A DNA stretch of 64,000 nt from Rhodanobacter sp. L36 (GCF_009765755.1 NZ_LMUV01000006.1:101172-165171), one strand, 5' to 3'; positions 37,069 to 47,823 are shown, counted from the first letter of the stretch. Notes: generated by a model from the sequence alone, not told the origin. Numbers and translations: made by a program.

Positions 37069-37464
37069 TCAGTGGTCTTCGTTTTCCACCAGCTCTTCGT
37101 ACTCGTTCGCGTCCATCAGTTCGTCGAGCTCGCCGCGATCGCTCGGACGCACCAGGAAGATCCAGCCCTCTCCGAAGGCGTCCTCGTTGATGGTTTCCGG
37201 CTTGTCGTTGAGCTGCTCGTTGATCTCCACCACTTCACCGGAAATCGGCGAGTAGATATCGGAGGCGGCCTTCACCGACTCCACCACGGCTGCACCGGTG
37301 CCTGCCTTCACGGCGGAACCGACTTCGGGCAGCTCGACATAGACCAGATCGCCCAGTTGCTCCTGCGCGTGGTGGGAAATGCCCACACGAACCAGACCGT
37401 CATCTTCGATGCGGGCCCACTCGTGGGACTTGAGGAATTTCAGATCGCCAGGAATCTCGCTCAT
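37069..37464 (-). CDS. gcvH: Glycine cleavage system H protein
   Basis: The lipoylated carrier of the glycine cleavage complex, shuttling the aminomethyl group between the P, T and L proteins. 131 residues, normal length. The lipoylation site is Lys65 in [19 protein letters not shown]. The N-terminus ([19 protein letters not shown]) is characteristic. It lies 91 bases downstream of gcvT in the same direction; gcvP is not in this window. A terminator follows. Confidence 0.97.
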   Translation of the reverse strand: MSEIPGDLKFLKSHEWARIEDDGLVRVGISHHAQEQLGDLVYVELPEVGSAVKAGTGAAVVESVKAASDIYSPISGEVVEINEQLNDKPETINEDAFGEGWIFLVRPSDRGELDELMDANEYEELVENEDH

Positions 37465-37555
37465 GATCGGGTCCAGTAGTTGGTTTTAGTCAGCTTGCGA
37501 TCGGTGATTCTATCTGCATCGCACGGTGCGCAAAACGTGTCATGGATGGCAACGC

Positions 37556-38656
37556 TCAGATGCCGTCGCAAGGTTTGCCATCGCGCACGAACGGGTACTT
37601 CACCATCCGCACGGGCACTTCCCGGCCGCGGATGTCGACGCGGACGTCGCCGGGTTCGCCGGCAGGAATTCGCGCAAAGGCTACCGCCTTGTTGAGGGTG
37701 GGCGAAAAACTGCCGGAGAGAATTTCGCCCTGGCCGTTCGCGGTCAGCACTTTCTGGCCGTGGCGCAGCACGCCTTTATCGTCGAGCACCAGACCGACCA
37801 TCACGCGTTTCACGCCGGCCACCTTCTGGGCTTCGAGCGCATCGCGACCGATGAACCTGCGACCTTCGTCGAGCGTGATAGTCCAGCCGAGATTCGCCTC
37901 CCAAGGCGAAACGTCCTCGTCCATGTCCTGACCGTAGAGGTTCATGCCCGCTTCGAGCCGCAGGGTGTCGCGCGCACCGAGGCCGGCCGGCGCGACACCG
38001 GCAGCGGCCAATGCATCCCACAACGCGACTGCGTGATCGTTCGGCACGATGATCTCGAATCCGTCTTCACCGGTGTAGCCCGTGCGTGCGATGAAAAGAG
38101 GCATGCCATGCGGACCCTGCGCCGCGGCGGCAGCGAACTTGCCGAGCTTCTCGATGCGCGCACGATCGACCTCGTGCAGCAGGCCCAGCACCTTCGCGCG
38201 TGCCTGCGGACCCTGCACCGCGATCATCGCGAACTCCGGGCGCTCGATCACCTGCACATCGAACGCGGCGGCCTGCTGTTCGATCCATGCCAGATCCTTC
38301 GCGCGTGTCGCCGCGTTCACCACCAAACGGAAATGTGCTTCGTCGAAAAAATAGACGATGAGATCGTCGATCACGCCGCCGCCCTCGTTCAACATGCACG
38401 AGTAAAGCGCCTTGCCGGTGATCTTGAGCTTGTCGACACTGTTGGCCAGCAGGTGGCGCAGGAATTCCCGCGTGCGTGCGCCATGCAGATCGATCACCGT
38501 CATGTGCGACACGTCGAACATGCCGGCGTCGTTGCGCACGGCGTGGTGTTCGTCGATCTGCGAGCCGTAGCTGATCGGCATGTCCCAGCCACCGAAATCC
38601 ACCATGCGTGCTCCGAGCGCGCGATGGGTGGCATTGAGCACGGTCTTGTCGGTCAT
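37556..38656 (-). CDS. gcvT: Glycine cleavage system T protein (aminomethyltransferase)
   Basis: Transfers the methylene group from H-protein-bound aminomethyl to tetrahydrofolate, releasing ammonia. 366 residues, the typical size. Family features include [42 protein letters not shown] (folate-binding region) and [17 protein letters not shown]. The start is the ATG at 38656 ([18 protein letters not shown]); upstream in-frame sequence lacks an RBS. It probably forms an operon with gcvH. No glycine riboswitch could be recognised in the 102-base gap upstream. Confidence 0.96.
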   Translation of the reverse strand: MTDKTVLNATHRALGARMVDFGGWDMPISYGSQIDEHHAVRNDAGMFDVSHMTVIDLHGARTREFLRHLLANSVDKLKITGKALYSCMLNEGGGVIDDLIVYFFDEAHFRLVVNAATRAKDLAWIEQQAAAFDVQVIERPEFAMIAVQGPQARAKVLGLLHEVDRARIEKLGKFAAAAAQGPHGMPLFIARTGYTGEDGFEIIVPNDHAVALWDALAAAGVAPAGLGARDTLRLEAGMNLYGQDMDEDVSPWEANLGWTITLDEGRRFIGRDALEAQKVAGVKRVMVGLVLDDKGVLRHGQKVLTANGQGEILSGSFSPTLNKAVAFARIPAGEPGDVRVDIRGREVPVRMVKYPFVRDGKPCDGI

Positions 38657-38758
38657 TGCGGCGCAGCCTGATGAAGTGAGTTGCGCATTATCGCCGCGGA
38701 CCCATGGCAATCCAAGCGCGGGCGGAACGGCGGCAACGATGTTTGCGCGACGCGCAAC

Positions 38759-40624
38759 TCAGATTGCCGGAATCCGCTCCGCGACCTGCTCCGCCATCTG
38801 CTCGGCACGCCGCCCGGCCGTGACCAGATGAATGTCCGGTGCCTGCGGCCGCTCGTAAGGCGCATCGATGCCGGTGAAGTTCCGGATCAGGCCGGCGCGC
38901 GCCTTGCGGTAGAGGCCCTTCGCATCGCGCGCCTCGCATTCCTCGACGGTGGCATCGACGAATACTTCGAAGAATTCGCCCGGCTCGAACAGCTCCCTCG
39001 CGGCGCGGCGTTCGCTTTCATAAGGAGAAATGGCGCTCACCAGCACGATCAGGCCCGCATCGACCATCAGATGCGCGACTTCGGCAATGCGGCGGATGTT
39101 CTCCACGCGATCCTCGGGCGTGAAGCCGAGATTCTTGTTGATGCCGTGGCGCACATTGTCGCCATCCAGCAGATAGGTATGGAAACCCAACGCATGCAGG
39201 CGACGTTCGACCAGGTTGGCGATCGTCGATTTGCCGGCGCCCGACAGGCCGGTGAACCACAGGCAGAGTGGACGCTGATTCTTGCTGGCGCCGCGCACGC
39301 TCTTGTCAATGTCGAGGTGTTGCCAATGCACATTGGCGGAGCGGTCCAGCGCGAAATCCAGCATGCCGCAAGCCACCGTGGCGTGGTTCTCGCGATCGAC
39401 GAGGATGAAACCACCCAGCGTCCGGTTGACGTTATAGGGCTCGAAGGCGATGTCGGCGTCCAGACCCAGCGTGCAATAACCGACTTCGTTGAGTTCCAGG
39501 TGTCGCGTCGCAAGCTTGGCCTGCGTGTTCACATCCACCTTGTGCTTGATCGACATCACGCGCGCGTTGACGGTGCGCGTGCCGACCTTCAACCAGTAAG
39601 TGCGATTGGGCATCAATGGAACGTCGCCCATCCACAGCAGATGGCAGGTGAACTGATCGGCCACCGGTGCTGCATGCAGAGCATCGGCGATGACATCGCC
39701 ACGCGTCACATCGATCTCCCGATCCAGGCAAAGCGTTACTGCCTGGCCGATCTCCGCCGCGTCCACATCGCCCTCGGGCGACACCACGCGTTCGACCCGC
39801 GCACGCTGGAAGCCGGGCTGCACGACAATCTCGTCACCGCGTGCCACGCGCCCACCGCAAATCGTGCCGGCGTATCCGCGGAAAGAATGATCCGGCCGAT
39901 TGACCCATTGCACGGGCATGCGGAAGTCCGATGCGCCCGCAACCGCAATGTCGATCGATTCCAGCAGCTCCAGCAATGATGGCCCGCGATACCAGGGCAT
40001 GCGCGACGAGCGCGCGCCGACATTGTCGCCGCTCAATGCGCAAACCGGCAGGTAGTGGACTTGTTCGATGCCGAGCTCAGGCGCCAGCTCGCGATATTGC
40101 GTGACGATCTCGTCGTAAACCGTTTCGTCGTAACCGACCAGATCCATCTTGTTGATCGCCAGCACGACCTGGCGAATACCCAGCAACCCGCAGATAAAAC
40201 TGTGCCGGCGCGTCTGCGTGAGCAGGCCCTTGCGCGCATCGACCAGCACGACGGCGAGCTCCGCGTTCGACGCGCCCGTGGCCATGTTCCGCGTGTACTG
40301 CTCGTGCCCCGGGCAATCGGCGACGATGAAACTACGGCGCACGGTATGGAAGTAGCGATACGCCACGTCGATGGTGATGCCTTGCTGCCGCTCCGCGTCC
40401 AGCCCGTCGGTGAGCAGCGAGAAATCCAGCACGTCGCCCGCGTCGGCATGCAGGCGACGGCTGTCGCCGGCGAGCGCGGCGAGTTGATCGTCCGGCACCA
40501 CGCCGGCGTCGTAGAGCAGCCGGCCGAGCAACGTGCTCTTGCCGTCGTCCACGCTGCCGCAGGTGATGAAACGCAGCAGGCCCTTGGCCACAACGACGCC
40601 GGATTTTTCGGAGGACGTCGTCAT
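38759..40624 (-). CDS. cysNC: Bifunctional sulfate adenylyltransferase subunit 1 / adenylylsulfate kinase
   Basis: A fused CysN-CysC enzyme of assimilatory sulfate activation, 621 residues. The CysN GTPase part (1 to about 430) has [18 protein letters not shown] (P-loop), [18 protein letters not shown] and LAINKMDLV; it drives ATP sulfurylase by GTP hydrolysis. The CysC part (about 440-621) has [20 protein letters not shown] and [16 protein letters not shown] and phosphorylates APS to PAPS. The start overlaps the cysD stop by one base (TGATG), giving a coupled cysD-cysNC unit. Confidence 0.97.
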   Translation of the reverse strand: MTTSSEKSGVVVAKGLLRFITCGSVDDGKSTLLGRLLYDAGVVPDDQLAALAGDSRRLHADAGDVLDFSLLTDGLDAERQQGITIDVAYRYFHTVRRSFIVADCPGHEQYTRNMATGASNAELAVVLVDARKGLLTQTRRHSFICGLLGIRQVVLAINKMDLVGYDETVYDEIVTQYRELAPELGIEQVHYLPVCALSGDNVGARSSRMPWYRGPSLLELLESIDIAVAGASDFRMPVQWVNRPDHSFRGYAGTICGGRVARGDEIVVQPGFQRARVERVVSPEGDVDAAEIGQAVTLCLDREIDVTRGDVIADALHAAPVADQFTCHLLWMGDVPLMPNRTYWLKVGTRTVNARVMSIKHKVDVNTQAKLATRHLELNEVGYCTLGLDADIAFEPYNVNRTLGGFILVDRENHATVACGMLDFALDRSANVHWQHLDIDKSVRGASKNQRPLCLWFTGLSGAGKSTIANLVERRLHALGFHTYLLDGDNVRHGINKNLGFTPEDRVENIRRIAEVAHLMVDAGLIVLVSAISPYESERRAARELFEPGEFFEVFVDATVEECEARDAKGLYRKARAGLIRNFTGIDAPYERPQAPDIHLVTAGRRAEQMAEQVAERIPAI

Positions 40625-41541
40625 CAGAAATACCCTTCCTGTTTCTTGCGCTCCATCGAGGCCGACGGATCCTGGTCGATCACCCGGCCCTGCCGTTCGG
40701 AGCTGCGGGACGTGGCCATCTCCTCGATGATCTTGTCGAGCGTATCCGCGGAGGATTCAACCGCACCCGTCAGCGGATAGCAGCCGAGCGTGCGAAAACG
40801 CACCTCGCGCATCTGCGCCATCTCGCCTTCGCGCAACGCATAACGATCATCGTCGACCATGATCAGCGCGCCGTCGCGTTCGACCACCGGACGCGGCTTT
40901 GCGAAATACAGTGGCACCACCGGAATGTTTTCGCGCTGGATGTAAAGCCACACGTCGAGCTCGGTCCAGTTCGACAACGGAAACACCCGCACGCTTTCCC
41001 CCTTGCTGACGTGCGTGTTGTAGGTGTGCCAGAACTCGGGGCGTTGGTTTCGCGGATCCCATCGGTGCTGCGCATTGCGAAACGAGAAGATGCGTTCCTT
41101 CGCGCGGGATTTCTCCTCGTCGCGTCGTGCGCCACCGATCGCCGCATCGAACGCGTACTTGTCCAGCGCCTGCTTCAACGCCGCAGTCTTCATCACGTCG
41201 GTATGCACGGTCGCACCGTGCGTCAACGGCGACACGCCCTGACGCAAACCTTCCTCATTGATATGCACCAGAACGTCCAGATCGCCGGCCGCGGCTACCT
41301 GTTCGCGGAAGGCGATCATCTCGCGGAATTTCCAGGTCGTATCCACATGCAGCAAGGGCATCGGCGGGCGCGCCGGATAAAACGCCTTGCGCAGCAGATG
41401 CAGAAGTACGGATGAATCCTTGCCGATCGAATACAGCATCACCGGACGCTGGAACGACGCCGCCACTTCGCGAAAGATGAAGATGCTCTCGGCTTCGAGA
41501 TCATCGAGATGGGAGCGTGCTGGAAGCAAGGAAGTCGTCAT
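40624..41541 (-). CDS. cysD: Sulfate adenylyltransferase subunit 2
   Basis: The catalytic ATP-sulfurylase subunit that makes APS from ATP and sulfate with CysN. 305 residues (usual about 302). The PP-loop motif [18 protein letters not shown], the substrate region [13 protein letters not shown] and the [15 protein letters not shown] loop are all present. The start at 41541 ([18 protein letters not shown]) matches family N-termini. It overlaps cysNC by one base. It sits 86 bases downstream of the amidase gene on the same strand, and no cysH, cysI or cysJ is nearby. Confidence 0.97.
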   Translation of the reverse strand: MTTSLLPARSHLDDLEAESIFIFREVAASFQRPVMLYSIGKDSSVLLHLLRKAFYPARPPMPLLHVDTTWKFREMIAFREQVAAAGDLDVLVHINEEGLRQGVSPLTHGATVHTDVMKTAALKQALDKYAFDAAIGGARRDEEKSRAKERIFSFRNAQHRWDPRNQRPEFWHTYNTHVSKGESVRVFPLSNWTELDVWLYIQRENIPVVPLYFAKPRPVVERDGALIMVDDDRYALREGEMAQMREVRFRTLGCYPLTGAVESSADTLDKIIEEMATSRSSERQGRVIDQDPSASMERKKQEGYF

Positions 41542-41627
41542 GCCATCGGATTTCGAAAGTGGTTCGCCACGACAACGCACAGCGTCGTCGCCGGACATTG
41601 GAACTGGGGCGCCATCTTACGCGATGC

Positions 41628-43025
41628 TCAGGCCAGCACGGGATACACCGGCTCCACATCCAGCGAGGCAGCGCACACCGAAGCCAGTTCGAGCAGGCGC
41701 AGATCCGAACCGCGTGCACCAACCATCTGCAGGCCGATCGGCAATCCGTTCGGCAACGTGCCCATCGGCAGGCTCACCGCGGGACAACCGGCGAGGCTGG
41801 CGAAACTCGTGAGGTCGGCCACGGAATCGGGCTCCGGGCCGTCCAGCAGAAACGCGCCCTGTGGCGTGGTGGGCAGCACCAGCACATCGACCTGCGCGAA
41901 CAGGCGGCGCATCTTCAGCGTGGCCGCATCGAGCACGCGATCGGCAGACGCATAATCCGCGGCGCTTCTTTGCGCGGCGAAATCGAGCATGTGGCGGAAC
42001 CGATCGGATACCGGTTGCGCGGTATTCGTCATGTCGTCGGCGAACGTGCCAAGCATTTCCGCTTCCATCAGCAAGAGTCCGGCACGACGAGTGCGGCCGA
42101 AATCCCAGTCGTCGAAATCCACCTTGCGACGATCGTTGAGCGCGTGCGTCAGCTTCGCGAGCGCCGCTTCGAATACATCGATGACCTCCGGTTGCACGCG
42201 GACCGCGGCGAGGTCAGGCAACAAACCGGTGCGCAGATTGCCCGGCTCCCAGTCCGGCAGCGCGAACGCAACGCGACGACGACGCGAGCGCGCGTCGTCC
42301 GCGTCGTAGCCGGCCAGCACCTGCAGCAGCACAGTGAGATCGTCCGCGCTGCGGGCCATCAAACCCACTGCATCGAGCCGACGCGCCGCGGGCACCAGAC
42401 CGCGCGCGGAAATTTCGCCATGTGTCGGCTTGAGCGCATAGATGCCGCAGTAGCTCGCGGGTATGCGGATCGAGCCAAGGCTGTCCGAACCAACGGCTGC
42501 GACAGCGAGCCCGGCGGCAACGGCCGCTGCCGCACCACCGGACGAACCGCCCGCGCTGTAACCATGGCGATGCGGATTGTGGGTGGCGCCGAAGTGCGGA
42601 TTGTCGGTGGCTGCGCCCAGCGCGCCTTCGTCCATGTTGGTCTTGCCGACGATCACCGCGCCGGATGCGCGCAGCCGCGCGACCACATGCGCATCGTCCT
42701 GCACCGGTCGACGACGGCCCGGCAAGCCCGCGCGAGTCGGCCAGCCGGCCATGTCGAAATTGTCTTCCAGCGCGAGCGGAATGCCGTCGAGCCGGCCGAT
42801 CACACCGTCACGCCGGCGCCGGTCGGCCATCTGTGCCTGCTCCTGCATCAGCGCCATGCGCAGGTCGATATACGCGTTCAATTCCGGATTGAGGCGCTCG
42901 ATCGCCTGCTGATACGCATCGGTCAACGCCTGCGGTTGCACGCGGCCCAGTGCCAGCCAGTGCAGTAACTGGCACAGCGACGCGCGACGCAGGTCCTGAT
43001 CGGCGATCGGTGGCATCGAATTCAT
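41628..43025 (-). CDS. Amidase-signature protein with Glu at the catalytic Lys position
   Basis: 465 residues of the amidase signature family (GatA/FAAH type). The Gly/Ser region YSAGGSSGGAAAAVAAG contains the cis-Ser (Ser161), and GSDSLGSIRIPASYCG contains the nucleophile Ser185. The Lys of the Ser-cisSer-Lys triad normally sits in GIPxAVKD; here the segment is GIPLALEDNFDMAG, with Glu87 (GAA) in its place. The oxyanion segment also has Leu where Gly is usual. The enzyme may be inactive or altered. The ATG at 43025 is used; it is divergent from the ETF-QO gene. Confidence 0.85.
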   Translation of the reverse strand: MNSMPPIADQDLRRASLCQLLHWLALGRVQPQALTDAYQQAIERLNPELNAYIDLRMALMQEQAQMADRRRRDGVIGRLDGIPLALEDNFDMAGWPTRAGLPGRRRPVQDDAHVVARLRASGAVIVGKTNMDEGALGAATDNPHFGATHNPHRHGYSAGGSSGGAAAAVAAGLAVAAVGSDSLGSIRIPASYCGIYALKPTHGEISARGLVPAARRLDAVGLMARSADDLTVLLQVLAGYDADDARSRRRRVAFALPDWEPGNLRTGLLPDLAAVRVQPEVIDVFEAALAKLTHALNDRRKVDFDDWDFGRTRRAGLLLMEAEMLGTFADDMTNTAQPVSDRFRHMLDFAAQRSAADYASADRVLDAATLKMRRLFAQVDVLVLPTTPQGAFLLDGPEPDSVADLTSFASLAGCPAVSLPMGTLPNGLPIGLQMVGARGSDLRLLELASVCAASLDVEPVYPVLA

Positions 43026-43195
43026 GGGCTCTCCCTGATAATTGACGTGATTATCACCGTGGCGCGTGACTTGATTGCAAGCGGTGGCGCAGCACGCGTT
43101 GCCGCGCCGTACGCGAAACCGGACAATGCGCCACTGATTCGCGTCGCCTCGCATTGAAGATGCGCGCGCCGCCCACTGCACGATCGGAGTTCACC

Positions 43196-44797
43196 ATGAG
43201 CGAACGCGAAACCATGGAATACGACGTCGTCGTCGTCGGCGCCGGACCGGCCGGGCTTTCGTTTGCGATCCGGCTCAAGCAGCTCAAGCCCGATGTGAAT
43301 GTGTGCGTGATCGAGAAGGCCTCGACCATCGGCGCGCAGATTCTTTCCGGCGCGGTGATCGAGCCGCAGCCGCTGGACGACTTGCTGCCCGGCTGGCGCG
43401 ACAACCCGCCGCCGATCTGCGTGCCGGCCGGCGAGGACGAATTCTGGTTGCTGAGCAAGGACGGCGGCCGCAAATTGCCGGTGCCGCCGGGCATGCGCAA
43501 CCACGGCAACTTCATCGTGTCGCTCGGCGCGATGTGCGCGTGGCTCGCGCCGCAGGCCGAAGCGCTGGGCGTCGATGTGTTCCCCGGCTTCGCCGCCGCC
43601 GACACCATATATAACGAGGACGGCTCGGTCGCCGGCGTGCGCATTGGCGACATGGGCGTGGCGAAAGACGGCACGCACAAACCCGGCTACACCGAAGGCA
43701 TCGACATCAAGGCCAAGGTCACCGTGCTTGCCGAAGGCGCGCGCGGCAGCCTCACCAAACAATTGATCAAGCGCTTTGCGCTGGACAAGGACAGCGATCC
43801 GCAGGGCTACTCGATCGGCATCAAGGAACTTTGGCAGGTGCCGGCCGACCGCGTGACCCCGGGAAAGATCGTGCACAGTTTCGGCTGGCCCGCCGACAAC
43901 CACACGTATGGCGGCAGCTTCCTCTATCACCTGGACAAGGACCGCATCGCGCTCGGCTACATCAGCGGGCTCGACTACAGCGATCCCGAATACAAACCGT
44001 GGGAAGCCTTCCAGCAATGGAAGAACCACTCGATGATCAAGCCGCTGCTGGAAGGCGGCAGCATCCTTTCCGCCGGCGCACGCGCGATCGTCACCGGCGG
44101 ATTCCAGTCACTGCCGAAAACCGAGATGCCCGGCGCGCTGCTGATCGGCGACACCGCAGGTTTGCTCAACGTGCCGAAAGTCAAGGGCACGCATCAGGCG
44201 ATCCGGAGCGGCATGCTCGCCGCGGAACATCTTGCCGCCAGCGATTTCGTCGCTGCCGGATTCGACGCGAAGTTGCGCGATTCGTCGATCGTGGCCGAGC
44301 TGCGCAAAGTGCGGAACATCAAACCCGCTTTCAAGAAAGGTCTGTGGTTCGGCCTGCTCAACGCCGGTTGGGAAACCGCAACCGCCGGACTCTCGCCGTG
44401 GACGCTGAAGAACAAGGCCGACTGGTCGTCGCTACACAAGCTTGGCGCGCAGGAAGAACCCAAGCGCGATTATCTTCAGCGCACGCTCGCGCCGCGCGAT
44501 CGCCTCGCCGGCGTGTACTTCGCCGCCACCGAACATGACGAAGACCAGCCCATTCATCTGCACGTGGCCGACACCTCGATCTGCATCGACCGTTGCACGA
44601 CCGAATACGACAACCCGTGCACGCGCTTCTGCCCCGCCAACGTCTACGAAATTGTCGCCGATGGCGAAGGCAAGCGATTGCAGATCAACGCCGCCAACTG
44701 CGTGCACTGCAAGACCTGCGACATCAAGGACCCCTACGAGATCATCACCTGGGTGACACCCGAAGGTGGCTCGGGTCCGAACTACCAGAATCTGTGA
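43196..44797 (+). CDS. etfD: Electron transfer flavoprotein-ubiquinone oxidoreductase
   Basis: A membrane-associated flavo-iron-sulfur enzyme that passes electrons from ETF to ubiquinone, completing the acyl-CoA dehydrogenase chain. 533 residues, a typical length. FAD motif DVVVVGAGPAGLSFAIRLKQ, the long ubiquinone domain, and a C-terminal ferredoxin-like 4Fe-4S segment with CTTEYDNPCTRFCPANVYE and NCVHCKTCDI. The start at 43196 has GGAG upstream. The ETF subunits lie 2.3 kb downstream, separated by a glycosyltransferase gene, and FadE is encoded at 12-15 kb. Confidence 0.97.
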   Translation: MSERETMEYDVVVVGAGPAGLSFAIRLKQLKPDVNVCVIEKASTIGAQILSGAVIEPQPLDDLLPGWRDNPPPICVPAGEDEFWLLSKDGGRKLPVPPGMRNHGNFIVSLGAMCAWLAPQAEALGVDVFPGFAAADTIYNEDGSVAGVRIGDMGVAKDGTHKPGYTEGIDIKAKVTVLAEGARGSLTKQLIKRFALDKDSDPQGYSIGIKELWQVPADRVTPGKIVHSFGWPADNHTYGGSFLYHLDKDRIALGYISGLDYSDPEYKPWEAFQQWKNHSMIKPLLEGGSILSAGARAIVTGGFQSLPKTEMPGALLIGDTAGLLNVPKVKGTHQAIRSGMLAAEHLAASDFVAAGFDAKLRDSSIVAELRKVRNIKPAFKKGLWFGLLNAGWETATAGLSPWTLKNKADWSSLHKLGAQEEPKRDYLQRTLAPRDRLAGVYFAATEHDEDQPIHLHVADTSICIDRCTTEYDNPCTRFCPANVYEIVADGEGKRLQINAANCVHCKTCDIKDPYEIITWVTPEGGSGPNYQNL

Positions 44798-44873
44798 CTG
44801 CATCGATGAGCACAGGTGACGGCAAACGTGTTGCACTCGCGCGGATGGTCAAGCTCCCCCTGTCGAGAAGCGG

Positions 44874-46955
44874 ATGCCGATCAGCACGCTGACATGGCGC
44901 CTGAAGCGCTTCCACTACTTGCTGCAACGCATCGTCGGCAGCATGGCCCAGCGCGGATTGCGCGGCACGTTCGCGCGAATCTCTCAGGAATTTCGCGCGC
45001 GTCCGGCCGAAGATACGCAGTGGAACCTGGTGCCGCTTGATGCGCCGTTCCAACCGTTCGCTCTGCCGAAGAGCGACGTGCCGGAGGTTTCCGTCATCAT
45101 CCCTGTTCACGGAAAACTCGCGTGGACAGTCGCGTGCCTGCGTTCCATTGCCAAGCATCCACCGACTGCGCCGTTCGAAGTCATCGTGGTCGACGATGCA
45201 TCACCGGACGATACGGCCGAGGTGCTCGCGCAGGTCGATGGACTGAACTTGCTGCGCAATGAAACAAACCTTGGTTTCATTGGCAGCAGCAACGCAGGCG
45301 CCAACGCCGCGCGCGGTCGCTATCTGCTCTTTCTCAACAACGACACGCAAGTCACGCCCGGCTGGCTCGATCGGCTTGTGCAGACCTTCGCCGAAGAGCC
45401 GCAATGCGGCATCGTCGGCAGTCGGCTGGCATATCCGGACGGCCGCCTGCAGGAGGCCGGCGGACTGGTTTATGCAGATGCCCAGGCATGGAACGTGGGA
45501 CGGTTCGAGCAGCGTGAAGATCCGCGCTATCTGTATCGCCGTGACGTCGACTACGTGTCTGGCGCCGCACTGATGATCGAATCCGCGTTGTTCAGACGCG
45601 TGGGCGGATTCGACACGCTTTACGTCCCGGCCTATTGCGAGGATATGGATCTGGCCTTCGCCGTGCGCGCGCTCGGGTTGCGGGTGATCTATGAACCGTC
45701 GAGCCTCGTGGTGCACTGCGAAGGCATCAGTTCGGGTACCGATCCGTTCGTTGGCGTGAAGCAATACCAGATCGCCAATCGTGCGAAGTTCGTGGAAAAG
45801 TGGCGCGATACGCTGCAAAGCCAGCCAGCGCCGCGTACACCGGTCGAACAAGCGATTCACCATGGCCGGCGCCACATCCTGATCATGGATGCGCTTGCGC
45901 CTGAACCCACACGGGATGCGGGTTCGATGCAGCTGTACAACATCATGCAGTTGCTCCACGGCATGGGTTGGCGCGTGACGTTCATGGCAGACAATCGCCA
46001 GGCCACGCCTGATGAAATACGCACGCTGGGTCGTGTTGGTGTGCAGACGCTATGCAAGCCCTGGTCGCCATCGCTCACGAGTTGGCTGGCGCGCGAGGGA
46101 GACACGCTGAATGCAGTAATGCTGTGTCGCCACTACGTGGCCGACTCGAATCTTTCGCTGATCCGTCGCTTGGCGCCGAAAGCGAAACTGTTGTTCGACA
46201 CCACCGATCTGCATTTCCTGCGCGAGCAGCGCGCGGCAGAACACACAGGCAGCGCCGCACTGGCGCGACAGGCAGCCGCGACGCGCAAGCGGGAGTTTGC
46301 AGTGATGCGCGCGAGCGACGCCACCTTCGTCGTCAGTACGGCGGAGCAGGAACTGCTTGCGCGCGAACTTCCGCAAGCAAATGTGCTGTTGCTTCCAAAC
46401 ATGCATGCGGTGCAGAAACGCGGTCCGGATTTTCAACACCGCGAAGGTCTGGTGTTCGTTGGAGGTTTCGGTCATCCGCCTAACGAAGACGCCGTGCGAT
46501 GGCTGGTGACGGACATCTATCCCAAGGTACGCGCGCAACGGCCGGAGATTTCGCTGCATCTCATCGGTGACATGCCGGACGCTGCCAGGCAACAATTTCA
46601 GGGCGATGGCATCGTCGTGCACGGCCGCGTCGAGGATCTTTCCGGATGGATGCACAGCACTCGCATCGCGCTGGCGCCACTGCGATACGGCGCCGGAGTG
46701 AAGGGCAAGGTGAATACGGCGATGAGCTACGGACTTCCCGTCGTGGTCACCTCCATCGCAGCCGAGGGCATGCGCCTGCGCGACGGCGACAACGTACTGG
46801 TCGCTGATGACGCAGATGCGTTTGCAGCGGCCATCCTGCGTCTTTACGACGACGAACTGCTTTGGAACCGCATCTCGACGGCGAGCATGGCGCACGTGCA
46901 ACGATATTTCTCGTTCGAAACAGCCCGCGAAACGTTGAAGGCCGCCCTGGGCTGA
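44874..46955 (+). CDS. Two-domain glycosyltransferase (GT2 + GT1/GT4-like)
   Basis: 693 residues. The N-terminal part (about 65-320) is a GT2 domain with SVIIPVHGKLAWTVACLRS, FEVIVVDDASPDDTAE, ARGRYLLFLNNDTQVTPGWL and FDTLYVPAYCEDMDLAFAVRA (DxD and catalytic ED). The C-terminal part (about 340-690) is a GT-B domain: LVFVGGFGHPPNEDAVRWLV, VVHGRVEDLSGWM, APLRYGAGVKGKVNTAMSYG and LPVVVTS. It has no membrane segment, so it is cytoplasmic. Proteins like this build rhamnan or O-antigen-like glycans with two linkages. It is likely the first glycan gene of the polysaccharide region, although etfB-etfA follow it. Confidence 0.88.
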   Translation: MPISTLTWRLKRFHYLLQRIVGSMAQRGLRGTFARISQEFRARPAEDTQWNLVPLDAPFQPFALPKSDVPEVSVIIPVHGKLAWTVACLRSIAKHPPTAPFEVIVVDDASPDDTAEVLAQVDGLNLLRNETNLGFIGSSNAGANAARGRYLLFLNNDTQVTPGWLDRLVQTFAEEPQCGIVGSRLAYPDGRLQEAGGLVYADAQAWNVGRFEQREDPRYLYRRDVDYVSGAALMIESALFRRVGGFDTLYVPAYCEDMDLAFAVRALGLRVIYEPSSLVVHCEGISSGTDPFVGVKQYQIANRAKFVEKWRDTLQSQPAPRTPVEQAIHHGRRHILIMDALAPEPTRDAGSMQLYNIMQLLHGMGWRVTFMADNRQATPDEIRTLGRVGVQTLCKPWSPSLTSWLAREGDTLNAVMLCRHYVADSNLSLIRRLAPKAKLLFDTTDLHFLREQRAAEHTGSAALARQAAATRKREFAVMRASDATFVVSTAEQELLARELPQANVLLLPNMHAVQKRGPDFQHREGLVFVGGFGHPPNEDAVRWLVTDIYPKVRAQRPEISLHLIGDMPDAARQQFQGDGIVVHGRVEDLSGWMHSTRIALAPLRYGAGVKGKVNTAMSYGLPVVVTSIAAEGMRLRDGDNVLVADDADAFAAAILRLYDDELLWNRISTASMAHVQRYFSFETARETLKAALG

Positions 46956-46977
46956 TCCCGCGCCGTTCCAGCCGCGC

Positions 46978-47007
46978 TTCAAACGAATGTTCGTCGCCCG
47001 CTACAAT
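46978..47007 (+). promoter_or_regulatory. Predicted promoter of etfB-etfA
   Basis: A -35-like TTCAAA (46978-46983) and -10 TACAAT (47002-47007) with an 18-base spacer, 48 bases before the etfB ATG. Confidence 0.45.
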
Positions 47008-47054
47008 GGCGGCTTGGCGCCGCGTCGAAGTGGCAACGAAGCAGGATAGTGCAG

Positions 47055-47801
47055 ATGAAAATTCTAGTCGGCTACAAGCGTGTCGTGGATTACAACGTGC
47101 GCATCCAGGTGAAGCCCGATGGCAGCGGCGTGGTGACCGACGGCGTGAAACTTTCCGCCAATCCGTTCGACGACATCGCGCTGGAAGAAGCGCTGCGCCT
47201 GCGAGAAAAAGGCGTCGCCGAAGAAGTGATCGTGGTGGGCATCGGCCCGGCCGATCTCACTGCGCACTTGCGCAACGGGCTGGCGATGGGCGCCAACCGC
47301 GCGATCCATGTAGTGACCGCCGAGGCTGTGCAGCCGCTGACTGCTGCGCGCGTTTTCCTCAAGCTGATCGAGAAGGAACAGCCGGGCCTGGTGATTCTCG
47401 GCAAGCAGGCGATCGACGACGATGCGAATCAGACCGGCCAGATGCTGGCTGCGCTGTGGGATCGTCCGCAGGCAACGTTTGCTGGCAAGGTCGAGATCGC
47501 CGATGGCAAGGCCACCGTCACACGCGAAGTCGATGCTGGCCTCGAAGTAATCGAAGCAGAACTGCCGGCAGTGATCACCACCGATCTTCGCTTGAACGAG
47601 CCGCGCTTCATCAAGCTGCCGGACATCATGAAGGCGAAGTCCAAGCCGATCGACAGCATCGAGCTGGCATCGTTGAACGTCGAAGCACACGATCATCTCA
47701 AGACCACCCACTATGCCGCGCCGGCAAAACGCAGCAAGGGTGTGATGGTGAAGGATGCAGCCGAACTGGTCGCTGCGCTGAAGCAGAAAGGTCTGCTTTG
47801 A
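47055..47801 (+). CDS. etfB: Electron transfer flavoprotein beta subunit
   Basis: The small AMP-binding subunit of ETF, 248 residues. MKILVGYKRVVDYNVRIQVK, the loop ALRLREKGVAEEVIVVGIGP and the signature VEIADGKATVTREVDAGLEV with LPAVITTDLRLNEPRF are typical. The ATG at 47055 lies eight bases from AGGA; a GTG two codons earlier is less likely. It is followed by etfA after 22 bases, forming a dimer that collects electrons from FadE-type dehydrogenases. In Xanthomonas these genes mark one border of the LPS locus. Confidence 0.97.
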   Translation: MKILVGYKRVVDYNVRIQVKPDGSGVVTDGVKLSANPFDDIALEEALRLREKGVAEEVIVVGIGPADLTAHLRNGLAMGANRAIHVVTAEAVQPLTAARVFLKLIEKEQPGLVILGKQAIDDDANQTGQMLAALWDRPQATFAGKVEIADGKATVTREVDAGLEVIEAELPAVITTDLRLNEPRFIKLPDIMKAKSKPIDSIELASLNVEAHDHLKTTHYAAPAKRSKGVMVKDAAELVAALKQKGLL

Positions 47802-47823
47802 GCAGCCGCACGGGAGAACAAGC

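Noticed and set aside
38657-38758. A glycine riboswitch upstream of gcvT
   Set aside because: The gap to the next gene is only 102 bases and no tandem aptamer-like structure is visible.
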